Under the pieces are notes generated by a model. The model had not been told where the DNA came from, did no database searches, and was given only the letters and a program-made list of their open reading frames with translations. From assembly GCF_001542875.1 (NCBI RefSeq), contig NZ_LMAF01000003.1:271647-335646 (forward strand): a stretch of 64,000 nt of DNA, written 5' to 3'. Positions 17,219 to 25,536 of the stretch are shown piece after piece. Source of the DNA: Erythrobacter sp. YT30 (GTDB lineage Bacteria > Pseudomonadota > Alphaproteobacteria > Sphingomonadales > Sphingomonadaceae). Made by a program: the position numbers and the translations under genes. Every line of letters starts with the position of its first letter. The stretch's first letter is position 1.

Positions 17219-17955
17219 CGCGCGTCGTCCATCAGATCGCGCATTTTACGGATTGCAGCCTCAAGCCCGATAAACACAGCTTCTCCAATCAGATAATGTC
17301 CGATGTTAAGCTCTGCTATCTGAGGGATCGCGGCAATGGGCTGGACGTTTTCAAATGTCAGGCCGTGGCCTGCGTGCGGCTCAATCCCGTTTTTCGCAGC
17401 AAGCGCTGCCATGTCGGAGATTCGCTTTACCTCGCTTGCAGTCTTCTCGCTGTCGCCATCCAGAATTGCATGCGCGTATTCGCCTGTATGAAACTCCACC
17501 ACTGGCGCGCCTAGACGCAGTGCTGCGTCCAATTGTCGTTCATTAGCCTCGATAAACAGCGAGACGCGAATGTCCTGCTCGCGCAAGGCATCAACAATGG
17601 GAACCAGTGTGTTGTGAAGGCCTGCTGCGTCCAGCCCGCCTTCAGTGGTGCGCTCTTCGCGTTTTTCGGGGACGATGCAGGCAGCGTGCGGTTTGTGGCG
17701 CAGCGCAATCTCCAGCATTTCTTGCGTCGCTGCCATCTCAAGATTGAGTGGCAGATCGGTCGCTTCCTGAATGCGCGCCAAATCTTCGTCGCGGATATGG
17801 CGGCGATCTTCGCGCAGGTGAGCGGTGATACCGTCGCCCCCGACACTCGCCACAATTTCAGCCGCGCGCACAGGATCGGGGTGATCGCCGCCGCGCGCAT
17901 TGCGGATCGTGGCGACGTGATCAATATTCACGCCTAAACGTAGTGGTGCTGTCAT
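17215..17955 (-). CDS. pdxJ: pyridoxine 5'-phosphate synthase
   Basis: A 246-aa TIM-barrel enzyme that condenses 1-deoxyxylulose 5-phosphate with aminoacetone 3-phosphate to make pyridoxine 5'-phosphate. The start LRLGVNIDHVATIRNARGG holds the conserved His and Asn, HLREDRRHI is the next active-site block, and GHGLTFENV plus ELNIGHYLIGEA bind phosphate. Start and stop both overlap neighbours by 4 nt, as in the pyrE-pdxJ-acpS chains of related genomes. Confidence 0.96.
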   Translation of the reverse strand: MTAPLRLGVNIDHVATIRNARGGDHPDPVRAAEIVASVGGDGITAHLREDRRHIRDEDLARIQEATDLPLNLEMAATQEMLEIALRHKPHAACIVPEKREERTTEGGLDAAGLHNTLVPIVDALREQDIRVSLFIEANERQLDAALRLGAPVVEFHTGEYAHAILDGDSEKTASEVKRISDMAALAAKNGIEPHAGHGLTFENVQPIAAIPQIAELNIGHYLIGEAVFIGLEAAIRKMRDLMDDAR

Positions 17956-18533
17956 TCTTTCCTGCTTCCCGGTTTCGTCACAGTTACGGCGGCGAGAGCT
18001 GCCGGGATGTCGGCCTCGTCGTAAGTTGGGAAATCAAACGCAGCGAGGGGGAAGAAAGGAACACCGAGATCGACATTGCCCATAGACCGATCAATCAGCG
18101 AACATTCGGCGATAACCTCGCCGCCTTCGCGCGCCACCGCCGCAATTGCTTCGCGGCTGGATAGCCCTGTTGTGACAACATCTTCGACCATCAGCACCTT
18201 GGCCCCGGATTCCAGGGCGAATCCACGTCGCAAATGAAAAACGCCATCGGGTCGTTCGAGGAACATCGCGTCCTTGTCCAAAACGCGCGCCACTTCTTGA
18301 CCGATTATGATTCCACCCATCGCCGGAGAGACCACCACATCGACTGCTTCGATGATCTCGGCAGGAATGCCCGCAACAACCGCTTCAGCCAGTCTCGCCG
18401 CCCGATCAGGCCGCATCAAAACACGCGCGCATTGCAGGTAATGTCCGCTATGTTTGCCTGAAGAGAGTTTGAAGTGCCCTTCGAGCAAAGCACCCGAGTT
18501 TCGAAATTCTTCAAGCACTTGATCGAGATTCAT
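17952..18533 (-). CDS. pyrE: orotate phosphoribosyltransferase
   Basis: A 193-aa PRTase that makes orotidine 5'-monophosphate from orotate and PRPP. The PRPP-binding motif is KVLMVEDVVTTGLSS, with the two acidic residues before TTG; FKLSSGKHSGHYLQC is the N-terminal orotate loop and VVSPAMGGIIIGQEVAR the hinge. I chose the ATG at 18531-18533 (MNLDQVLEEF) because family members begin there. In-frame ATGs at 18557 and 18596 are possible, and no start has a strong ribosome site. First gene of the pdxJ-acpS-lepB chain, divergent from ctaC. Confidence 0.93.
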   Translation of the reverse strand: MNLDQVLEEFRNSGALLEGHFKLSSGKHSGHYLQCARVLMRPDRAARLAEAVVAGIPAEIIEAVDVVVSPAMGGIIIGQEVARVLDKDAMFLERPDGVFHLRRGFALESGAKVLMVEDVVTTGLSSREAIAAVAREGGEVIAECSLIDRSMGNVDLGVPFFPLAAFDFPTYDEADIPAALAAVTVTKPGSRKE

Positions 18534-18775
18534 GGTATGACGCGTTGTTGAATTCATCAGATGGAATTGTCCACTGTCGTGAGGGAAATGGCGCAATCTT
18601 GCGTGGGTATCATGCCTAATTGCATAAAATTCTCCCTAGAAGCGCTTGAGGCGCTGGGCAAGCGCGGCTAATAGGGCGGCAAATCTGGTAGAAATGTCAG
18701 TAAAGCACTGGTGGAACGCGCGTCGCAGAACGGTGTTCAAACAGTATGGGATTACAATCTGGAATGTGTAGGCAC

Positions 18776-19795
18776 ATGATTATGGGTCAGGCTTTTGCCC
18801 GTTTGAAACTTGTTTGGCTTGCTGTGGTAGCAATGTTCGCTGTTGCAGTACCCGGTGCGCTGGTAGCGCAAGATGGCATTGCGCCAGAATCGCCCGTTGG
18901 TGAGGTTGCGGAGGAAGTGACGCAGGCCGTGCCGGAACAAGAAGGCGCGTACTCGCCAATGGCGCCCACTGATGGTGTTGGCATGCCAACTGCGCCTCAG
19001 GATGACATGCTCGCCAGCATGACCTTTCAGGAGCAGTACTCTGAAACCGGGCAATATGCCTTGTGGATGCATGATTATATCCTGCTTCCGGTGATCACGC
19101 TGATCAGCCTGTTTGTTCTCGGGCTGCTGATTTACGTCATCGTGCGCTATAACAAGCGCGCCAACCCAGTTCCTTCAAAAACCACTCACAACACGATGAT
19201 TGAGGTTGTCTGGACGATTATCCCGGCGCTTATCCTTGTTGTAATCGCGGTTCCGTCGATCACTCTTCTCGCAGCGCAGTATGAAACGCCGCCAGAAGAT
19301 GCCGTGACGATCAAGGCGACCGGTTATCAGTGGTATTGGACTTACACCTATCCCGATCATGGCGAGATTGAGATTGTTTCGAACATGCTCAGCAATGACG
19401 ACGCGATCGCCAATGGCGAACCTGCGCTGCTGGCTGTCGACAATCGCATGGTCGTCCCAGCGGACACACCGCTGCGCATCCAAACCACCGCGGCTGACGT
19501 AATTCATGCATTCTCGGTACCTTCGCTTTGGTTCAAGCAAGATGCCATTCCGGGTCGTCTCAATGAGAAGATGATCGAGGGAATTCCGGAGGGCGTTTAT
19601 TACGGACAATGTTCGGAATTGTGCGGCGCAAAGCACGGCTACATGCCGATTGCTGTCGAAGCACTCCCGCCTGAAAAGTTCGCCGCGTGGGTGGCTGAGC
19701 AAGGCGGTGAAATGCCCGGTGCTGCCGAGGCGGCGCCTGCCGCTGAAGGCGAAGAAGTCGAAGCAGAAGCGACCGAAGTCGCTCTTGCTGAATAA
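18776..19795 (+). CDS. ctaC: cytochrome c oxidase subunit II
   Basis: A 339-aa precursor with a signal peptide ending near GALVAQ, an acidic low-complexity stretch, two transmembrane helices (around YILLPVITLISLFVLGLLIY and MIEVVWTIIPALILVVIAV) and a periplasmic CuA domain. The aromatic electron-entry patch QWYWTYTYP and the CuA ligands in QCSELCGAKHGYM (C-x3-C-x3-H-x2-M) are complete. The ATG at 18776 follows a weak AGG; ATGs at 18746 and 18782 are alternatives. The C-terminus is an Ala/Glu-rich tail. First gene of the oxidase operon. Confidence 0.95.
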   Translation: MIMGQAFARLKLVWLAVVAMFAVAVPGALVAQDGIAPESPVGEVAEEVTQAVPEQEGAYSPMAPTDGVGMPTAPQDDMLASMTFQEQYSETGQYALWMHDYILLPVITLISLFVLGLLIYVIVRYNKRANPVPSKTTHNTMIEVVWTIIPALILVVIAVPSITLLAAQYETPPEDAVTIKATGYQWYWTYTYPDHGEIEIVSNMLSNDDAIANGEPALLAVDNRMVVPADTPLRIQTTAADVIHAFSVPSLWFKQDAIPGRLNEKMIEGIPEGVYYGQCSELCGAKHGYMPIAVEALPPEKFAAWVAEQGGEMPGAAEAAPAAEGEEVEAEATEVALAE

Positions 19796-19835
19796 GATAA
19801 TTTTGAACGAATACGACACAGAGAGAAGCTGAACG

Positions 19836-21554
19836 ATGGCTACCACCGCAGAAGGTTTCGACATTCACACCGAGGATCACGCACACGAGGCGGATCACAA
19901 GCCGGGCTTTTTTGCTCGCTGGTTTATGTCGACCAACCACAAAGATATCGGCACACTGTATTTGATCTTTGCGATCTTCGCGGGGATCATTGGTGGCGCG
20001 ATGTCAGGCGTCATGCGTCTGGAGCTTGCTGAGCCAGGCATTCAGCATCTGGGTGCAGCGGTTGAATTCTTCGGCGGCAATGCCTCTGAGAGTGCCAACC
20101 TGCATATGTGGAATGTGTTCATCACGGCTCACGGCCTGATCATGGTTTTCTTCATGGTCATGCCGGCCATGATTGGCGGGTTCGGCAACTGGTTCGTTCC
20201 GCTCATGATTGGTGCGCCGGATATGGCGTTCCCGCGTATGAACAACGTGTCGTTCTGGTTGACGGTTGCTGGCTTTATCAGCCTGTGTTTCTCGCTGTTT
20301 GTGCCCGGTACTGGGCCTGATGCACTGGGCGCAGGTGTCGGCTGGACGGTCTATGCACCGCTATCGACTACGGGCAATGTCGGCCCTGCGGTCGACTTTG
20401 CGATCTTCTCGCTGCACTTGGCGGGCGCCGGCTCGATCCTTGGTGCAACCAACTTCATCACCACCATTTTCAACATGCGCGCGCCGGGTATGACCCTGCA
20501 CAAAATGCCGCTGTTCGTATGGTCGGTGCTCGTCACCGCATTCCTGCTGCTGCTCGCGCTTCCAGTGCTTGCTGCTGCTATCACCATGCTTTTGACGGAT
20601 CGTAATTTCGGTACGACCTTCTTCGATCCTGCTGGCGGTGGTGACCCGGTTCTCTACCAGCACTTGTTCTGGTTCTTCGGCCACCCCGAAGTGTACATCA
20701 TGATCCTGCCGGGCTTCGGTATGATCAGCCAGATCGTTGCGACTTTCAGCCGCAAGCCCGTGTTCGGCTATCTCGGCATGGCCTACGCTATGGTTGCGAT
20801 TGGCGTCGTCGGCTTCATCGTGTGGGCGCACCACATGTACACTGTCGGCCTCGACGTGAACACTAAGATGTACTTCACCGCCGCGACGATGGTGATCGCC
20901 GTCCCGACGGGCGTCAAAATCTTCAGCTGGATCGCGACGATGTGGGGCGGCTCGATGGAGTTCAAGTCACCCATGGTCTGGGCGCTTGGCTTTATCTTCC
21001 TGTTCACCGTTGGTGGTGTGACCGGTGTGATCCTCGCCAATGGTGGTATCGATGATAACCTGCACGACACGTATTATGTGGTTGCTCACTTCCACTACGT
21101 GCTGTCGATGGGCGCAGTGTTCTCGCTGTTCGCGGGCTTCTATTACTGGTTCCCGAAGATGAGCGGAAAAATGCACTCCGAGCTGTTGAGCCACATCCAC
21201 TTCTGGGGCTTCTTCATCGGCGTGAACATCGTGTTCTTCCCGCAGCACTTCCTTGGTATGAACGGAATGCCGCGCCGTATCCCTGACTATCCAGAAGCGT
21301 TCGCTTACTGGAACGAGATTAGCTCTTACGGCTATGTCGTCATGGCGGCATCGATGCTGGTGTTCTTCGTCAACATCGGTTGGTCGCTGGTTGCCGGCAA
21401 GGCTCCTGGCAAGAACCCATGGGGCGAAGGTGCGACCACGCTTGAGTGGACGCTCACTAGCCCACCGCCTTACCACCAGTTCGAAACGCTGCCTGTGATC
21501 GAGGATCATCACGATTACCACGATCATTCGCAGCCAGAAGCGAAGCCGGCGTAA
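19836..21554 (+). CDS. ctaD: cytochrome c oxidase subunit I (aa3 type)
   Basis: A 572-aa, twelve-helix heme-copper oxidase core. Heme a ligand in [12 protein letters not shown]; CuB ligand and cross-linked Tyr in [18 protein letters not shown]; the His pair in [10 protein letters not shown]; and [17 protein letters not shown] with the heme a3 and second heme a ligands. The N-terminus ([12 protein letters not shown]) and the PEVYI Glu mark the A-type, with both proton channels. Lies 40 bp after ctaC with a GAGAGAAG ribosome site. The His-rich C-terminal tail (DHHDYHDHS) is notable. Confidence 0.97.
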   Translation: MATTAEGFDIHTEDHAHEADHKPGFFARWFMSTNHKDIGTLYLIFAIFAGIIGGAMSGVMRLELAEPGIQHLGAAVEFFGGNASESANLHMWNVFITAHGLIMVFFMVMPAMIGGFGNWFVPLMIGAPDMAFPRMNNVSFWLTVAGFISLCFSLFVPGTGPDALGAGVGWTVYAPLSTTGNVGPAVDFAIFSLHLAGAGSILGATNFITTIFNMRAPGMTLHKMPLFVWSVLVTAFLLLLALPVLAAAITMLLTDRNFGTTFFDPAGGGDPVLYQHLFWFFGHPEVYIMILPGFGMISQIVATFSRKPVFGYLGMAYAMVAIGVVGFIVWAHHMYTVGLDVNTKMYFTAATMVIAVPTGVKIFSWIATMWGGSMEFKSPMVWALGFIFLFTVGGVTGVILANGGIDDNLHDTYYVVAHFHYVLSMGAVFSLFAGFYYWFPKMSGKMHSELLSHIHFWGFFIGVNIVFFPQHFLGMNGMPRRIPDYPEAFAYWNEISSYGYVVMAASMLVFFVNIGWSLVAGKAPGKNPWGEGATTLEWTLTSPPPYHQFETLPVIEDHHDYHDHSQPEAKPA

Positions 21555-21590
21555 GCTGTCTCGCTTCACAGATTACGAGTGAGAGAGGAG

Positions 21591-21620
21591 GGAAGGGCGC
21601 TTCGCAAGGGGCGCTCTTCC
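21591..21620 (+). terminator. intercistronic hairpin between ctaD and ctaB
   Basis: A 10-bp stem (GGAAGGGCGC paired with GCGCTCTTCC, one G-U pair) with a 10-nt loop, 36 bp after the ctaD stop and 19 bp before the ctaB start. No T tract follows. It is more likely an mRNA-processing or stability element separating the abundant structural subunit message from assembly factors than a full terminator (inference). Confidence 0.5.
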
Positions 21621-21639
21621 TGAATATCAAAGAAGACAG

Positions 21640-22578
21640 ATGAATACGATTGTCACCACCACAAACATAATGCCGGCCGATTGGCGTGATTTTTTCACGC
21701 TGACGAAACCGCGCGTGATGACGTTGGTGATCTTTACCGGCATCTGCGGCCTGTTGGCGGCGCCTGGCACCATTCATCCAGTGATCGGCTTTACCGCAAT
21801 TCTCGCGATTGCCCTGGGTGCTGGCGGCTCTGCTGTCCTTAATCAATGGTGGGAAGCGGATCTCGACAAGGGTATGAAACGCACGGCCAGCCGTCCGCTG
21901 CCCGATGGCCGCTTGCGCCGCGAAGATGCGCGTGATTTCGGTATTTTCCTGTCCGCCGTTTCGGTCGGACTGATGGGTGTGGCTGTGGGATGGCTTGCGG
22001 CGATCTCCTTGTTCGCGGCGATCATCTACTACGCCGTCATCTACACGATGTGGCTAAAGCCGCGTACGCCTCAAAACATTGTCATCGGCGGAGGCGCAGG
22101 CGCATTTCCTCCTTTCATCGGATGGATTGCCGTCACGGGCGAAATCACCGCCATGCCGATTCTGCTCTTCGCGATCATCTTCATGTGGACGCCGCCGCAT
22201 TTCTGGGCGCTCGCGCTGTTTGTGAAGTCTGACTATGCCAAGGTCGGAATTCCAATGCTGCCGGTCGTCGCAGGCGAGCGCGCAACGCGTCAGCAGATCA
22301 TGATCTACACCGTGCTGCTCGCACCGATTGCAATTGCGCCTTGGCTGATTGGCGGAACAAGCTGGGTCTATGGCAGCGTGGCTGTCGTTCTTTCTGCATT
22401 GTTCCTCATGCTTGCCGTGCCGGTGCTGTCAGAAGAGCGTCAGGGCGCAGATCCACTTCAGCCCGAAAAGCGGCTGTTCAAGTTCAGTATCGTCTATCTG
22501 TTTGCGCTGTTCGCCGCTTTGGTCGCGGACCGGGTTCTGTTTGCCAACGGTTTGATCGGCGGAGGTGTGTTCGCATGA
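21640..22578 (+). CDS. ctaB: protoheme IX farnesyltransferase (heme O synthase)
   Basis: A 312-aa UbiA-family membrane prenyltransferase with about nine hydrophobic segments. It adds a farnesyl group to heme B to make heme O for the oxidase. The first Asp-rich motif is in [15 protein letters not shown], followed by [28 protein letters not shown] and [13 protein letters not shown] are also characteristic. An internal ATG (MPADWRDFF) could start it 11 codons later. Its stop overlaps the next small gene by 4 nt. Confidence 0.95.
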   Translation: MNTIVTTTNIMPADWRDFFTLTKPRVMTLVIFTGICGLLAAPGTIHPVIGFTAILAIALGAGGSAVLNQWWEADLDKGMKRTASRPLPDGRLRREDARDFGIFLSAVSVGLMGVAVGWLAAISLFAAIIYYAVIYTMWLKPRTPQNIVIGGGAGAFPPFIGWIAVTGEITAMPILLFAIIFMWTPPHFWALALFVKSDYAKVGIPMLPVVAGERATRQQIMIYTVLLAPIAIAPWLIGGTSWVYGSVAVVLSALFLMLAVPVLSEERQGADPLQPEKRLFKFSIVYLFALFAALVADRVLFANGLIGGGVFA

Positions 22579-22703
22579 CACCTGAGGAAGAAGCCGAAAT
22601 CAAGCGGCGCCAGAAGATGCGCAATTACGTTGTTGGCGGCACGCTCATTTTCTTCGTGGTGCTGTTCTATCTCATCACCATCGCTAGGCTGGGTGCGCAA
22701 TGA
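22575..22703 (+). CDS. 42-aa single-pass protein, CoxF-like oxidase assembly factor
   Basis: A 42-residue protein beginning [20 protein letters not shown], then one transmembrane helix ([18 protein letters not shown]). GGAGG lies upstream of the ATG, which overlaps the ctaB stop (ATGA); its own stop overlaps ctaG by 4 nt. Small single-pass proteins at this position between ctaB and ctaG are common in alphaproteobacteria and are often called CoxF. Function is inferred from position only. Confidence 0.8.
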   Translation: MTPEEEAEIKRRQKMRNYVVGGTLIFFVVLFYLITIARLGAQ

Positions 22704-23299
22704 ACACTGCTGCGAGCCTGGACCTTGATACCCAGCGCAAGAATCTGCGCACCGGCATCCTCGCGCTCCTGTTCGCAGGGGCCATGGTCGGTCTCGGTTT
22801 TGCAGCCGTCCCGCTTTACGATCTGTTCTGCCGGGTAACAGGCTTTGGCGGCACAACTCAGGTTGCCAGCGAGAGCGCGGCTGCCAATGCGGCAGCGGCC
22901 GGCGTTAGCGAAACCATGTCGATCCGCTTTGATGCGTCGACGTCCAGCGGCATTGGCTGGGAATTTCGCCCTGAGCAGGCGACCGACACCGTCCGCATCG
23001 GCCAGCGCGATATCGCGACCTATGTGGCGAAGAACCTCGAAGGCAAGCCGGTGACAGGCACTGCAACCTTCAACGTTGAGCCCAGCCAGGCGGGCAAGTA
23101 TTTCCACAAAATCCAGTGTTTCTGCTTCACTGAGCAGACGCTGGAAGCTGGGCAGGAAGTTACCATGCCCGTTCTCTATTACGTCGATCCGGCTATCCTC
23201 GAAGATGAGTTTATGGCCGATGTCGAACAGATCACGCTAAGCTACACTTTTCACCGTGCTAAAGAGCCAGAGACATTCGGTCTTTCGCGCGACAACTGA
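22700..23299 (+). CDS. ctaG: cytochrome c oxidase assembly protein CtaG (Cox11)
   Basis: A 199-aa copper chaperone that delivers copper to CuB of subunit I. One N-terminal transmembrane helix (about 14-34) ends with the conserved PLYDLFCRVTGFGGTTQ, and the periplasmic beta domain holds the copper-binding KIQCFCFTEQTL motif and the PVLYYVDP block. Overlaps the 42-aa gene by 4 nt. All hallmark residues are present. Confidence 0.95.
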   Translation: MNTAASLDLDTQRKNLRTGILALLFAGAMVGLGFAAVPLYDLFCRVTGFGGTTQVASESAAANAAAAGVSETMSIRFDASTSSGIGWEFRPEQATDTVRIGQRDIATYVAKNLEGKPVTGTATFNVEPSQAGKYFHKIQCFCFTEQTLEAGQEVTMPVLYYVDPAILEDEFMADVEQITLSYTFHRAKEPETFGLSRDN

Positions 23300-23326
23300 T
23301 TACAACCAAGCCATGGGAATGAAAAA

Positions 23327-24196
23327 ATGGGCGGTAAGGTAAACCACGATTATCATATTCTAGAGCCGGATATCTGGCCTCTGGTGGGCTCGCTCTCCGC
23401 GGTGACATTTACCACTGGCCTGGTGTTCAACATGCACGAAATGTTCGGCACAGCAGGGCCGATCATTATGTATCTCGGCCTTGCTGGGCTCATCGCCACG
23501 TTCTTCATGTGGTTCAAGAACATCGTCAACGAAGCCGAAGGCGGCGACCACACGCCGGTTGTCCAGCTTCACATGCGCTATGGCATGATCCTGTTCATCG
23601 CATCGGAGGTTATGTTCTTCGTCGGATGGTTCTGGGCGTTCTTTGATTTCGCCCTTTTTCCTGAACCGATTGTGGTGAGCGATGATGGAACCGTGACCTC
23701 GCTCTTCCAACAGGAAGGCGCAGCTGCCGTCACTCAATTCCCGGCCAAGGGTATCGAAGTCATCAATCCGTTTGCGCTTCCTTTGCTCAATACGCTGATC
23801 CTGCTCTGCTCTGGCACCACAGTAACATGGGCGCACCACGCTCTGATCCACGGCGATCGTGAAGGCCTGAAGCAAGGTCTATGGGCCACGATCGCCCTTG
23901 GCGTAGTGTTCAGCGCGATCCAAGCTTACGAGTACGCAGTTGCTCCGTTCGCGTTCGGCACCAACACCTATTCATCGGCCTTCTACATGGCGACAGGCTT
24001 TCACGGCTTCCACGTCCTAATCGGTACGATCTTCCTAGCGGTGTGCCTCTATCGCGCATATCTTGGTCACTTCACTCCGCGCCAGCACTTCGGCTTTGAA
24101 GCGGCGGCCTGGTATTGGCACTTCGTCGATGTCGTGTGGCTGTTCCTCTTTATCGCCGTCTACATCTGGGGTGGCTGGGGCGCTCCGGTCCATTGA
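23327..24196 (+). CDS. ctaE: cytochrome c oxidase subunit III
   Basis: A 289-aa, seven-helix subunit. Characteristic segments are HDYHILEPDIWPLVGS at the N-terminus, MRYGMILFIASEVMFFVGWFWAFF with the conserved Glu, and GFHGFHVLIGTIFL plus WYWHFVDVVWLFLF near the end. It supports stable proton pumping by the oxidase. Its TGA stop overlaps the TTG start of the DUF983 gene. Confidence 0.97.
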   Translation: MGGKVNHDYHILEPDIWPLVGSLSAVTFTTGLVFNMHEMFGTAGPIIMYLGLAGLIATFFMWFKNIVNEAEGGDHTPVVQLHMRYGMILFIASEVMFFVGWFWAFFDFALFPEPIVVSDDGTVTSLFQQEGAAAVTQFPAKGIEVINPFALPLLNTLILLCSGTTVTWAHHALIHGDREGLKQGLWATIALGVVFSAIQAYEYAVAPFAFGTNTYSSAFYMATGFHGFHVLIGTIFLAVCLYRAYLGHFTPRQHFGFEAAAWYWHFVDVVWLFLFIAVYIWGGWGAPVH

Positions 24197-24588
24197 TCGC
24201 ACCGCCTGATACTTCCCAAAATACGAAAGGGCAGCCCGGTATATTCGCGGCTGCCCTTTTCGGTTTGTGCCCGCATTGCGGTGCAAAGACGCTGTTTGGA
24301 GCGCCTGCCCAGATTGCCGATCATTGCCGGGCGTGTGGGTATGATTTTGCGAGCATAGAGCGTGGTGGCCGATTGGCGGGACTCGTCACGATCATTGTCG
24401 CCGTAATCCTGTGCGCGATTGCGCTGGGTCTTGATGCGCTATTTCGCCTACCCATTGCCCTGCAATTTGCGATGTGGGCACCGCTTACCGTGGGCGGCGT
24501 TTTGTATGCGCTGCGGTTTTATAAAACCCTGTTCCTCTATGCGGGATATGAGCGGCAACGCGAAGGTGCGTCGGATAAAGAGCCATGA
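24193..24588 (+). CDS. DUF983 family membrane protein with zinc-ribbon-like motif
   Basis: A 131-aa protein with GLCPHCGAKTLF and HCRACGYDF (two Cys pairs) in front of two transmembrane helices. DUF983 genes regularly sit in oxidase operons between subunit III and SURF1, suggesting a role in oxidase assembly; no activity is established. The only in-frame start near the ctaE stop is a TTG overlapping it (24193-24195). A second TTG at 24265 lies just after a perfect hairpin that falls inside the coding frame. The stop overlaps the SURF1 start by 4 nt. Confidence 0.85.
   Translation: MIAPPDTSQNTKGQPGIFAAALFGLCPHCGAKTLFGAPAQIADHCRACGYDFASIERGGRLAGLVTIIVAVILCAIALGLDALFRLPIALQFAMWAPLTVGGVLYALRFYKTLFLYAGYERQREGASDKEP
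24226..24260 (+). terminator. intrinsic-terminator-like hairpin inside the DUF983 5' end
   Basis: An 11-bp perfect stem, AAAGGGCAGCC (24226-24236) paired with GGCTGCCCTTT (24249-24259), with a 12-nt loop and ending in TTTT. This has the form of a Rho-independent terminator placed 30 bp after the ctaE stop, but within the apparent DUF983 reading frame. It could reduce transcription of the distal assembly genes. Confidence 0.65.
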
Positions 24589-25151
24589 GCCGCCTACCGA
24601 TCATTCCAACCATTCTGGTGCTTGCCGCAGTCGCTACCATGATTGCGCTTGGCGTCTGGCAATTGGGGCGCGCTGATGAAAAAGCGGAACTGATTGCGCG
24701 CGCAGAAGCGGCTGCAGCCAGCACGCAGCCCGTGGACTTTCCCATGGAAGGTGATGGCCGAGATCGGTGGTTTCGGCAAAGTGAGCTCAACTGCCAGTCT
24801 GTCACAGATATCGAGGCGAGGGTGGGCAATGCTGCGACTGGCGCCAAAGGTTGGGGGTTTAGAGCGCAATGCGTCACTCACCGGGGCGGAGCCGTTCCGG
24901 TCGATATCGGATTTTCCCGCTTTCCCGAAGCGCCCGAATGGGAAGGCGGTGTCGTCAGCGGAGTTATCGCGCCTGGGCCGCGTCTTGTGGCTGATCCGGC
25001 GGTTGCAGATCTAGAGGCATTGGCAAAACCTGACCCCAATGATCTGCCGAACAATCACCTTGCCTATGCAGGGCAGTGGTTCTTTTTCGCGCTCACAGCT
25101 CTGGTCATCTACGGCATCGCTGTGAGATCACGGATCAAGCGACGCGGCTAA
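24585..25151 (+). CDS. SURF1 family oxidase assembly protein (short form)
   Basis: A 188-aa protein with a transmembrane helix at each end (PTILVLAAVATMIALGVWQL and WFFFALTALVIYGIAV), the LGVWQLGRADEK motif of SURF1 after the first helix, and the closing PNNHLAYAGQWFFFA block. SURF1 helps insert heme a into subunit I. Most bacterial SURF1 proteins are about 220-250 aa; the periplasmic domain here is shortened, and the usual central motifs are hard to see. Last gene of the oxidase operon. Confidence 0.87.
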   Translation: MSRLPIIPTILVLAAVATMIALGVWQLGRADEKAELIARAEAAAASTQPVDFPMEGDGRDRWFRQSELNCQSVTDIEARVGNAATGAKGWGFRAQCVTHRGGAVPVDIGFSRFPEAPEWEGGVVSGVIAPGPRLVADPAVADLEALAKPDPNDLPNNHLAYAGQWFFFALTALVIYGIAVRSRIKRRG

Positions 25152-25309
25152 CGGCCAAGTGTGCGCCAAACTTTCCTAATCAGGCTCATGCTGCCAACAT
25201 TTGCGCGTTCTTTCGCAGTGTTGATCCGTCTCAAACTAATTGCTTCGGCCCGGGGCGTAGCCTGCGTGCAGCGCTTTTGACGGCATGCGCCTTCAATTTA
25301 GCCTCTCAC

Positions 25310-25407
25310 CCCCTGTCCGTCACCCATCTGTTTCCTATGATAACACTCTGTGAAATATAAAGAATTAGGGTATTCCTGAAGGTGACAGGGTGTAACCTTT
25401 GTCACCC
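25310..25407 (-). repeat. 98-bp intergenic element, copy 1 (inverted relative to copy 2)
   Basis: Lies in the 385-bp gap between SURF1 and thrC. One end (25310-25325) reads CCCCTGTCCGTCACCC. The other end (25381-25407) is a 27-bp block containing GGTGACAGGGTGTAACC and a partial palindrome GGTGACA/TTGTCACC. Both ends recur, reverse-complemented, at the same spacing near 33.9 kb. The 55-bp centre is AT-rich and only weakly similar between copies. The rest of the gap shows no gene and no clear promoter. Confidence 0.75.
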
Positions 25408-25536
25408 TGTTTGCCCTTTTTAGCGGATTACCGAGGATTGCAGACATTCTTCGGGTTATAGGCCGGTCAGAGGGTTTGGTCCTTGCCAACCAAAACATTG
25501 CCCCTGCACGCCCGCACCGCTAAGCGGCACAGCGTC

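Noticed and set aside
20967..21569. 200-codon minus-strand frame opposite ctaD
   Set aside because: Overlaps the most conserved oxidase gene and is rich in His/Asp/Arg as expected from antisense of transmembrane codons.
25152..25309. Possible tRNA or small gene after SURF1
   Set aside because: No cloverleaf, no TTC-type loop and no supported ORF were found.
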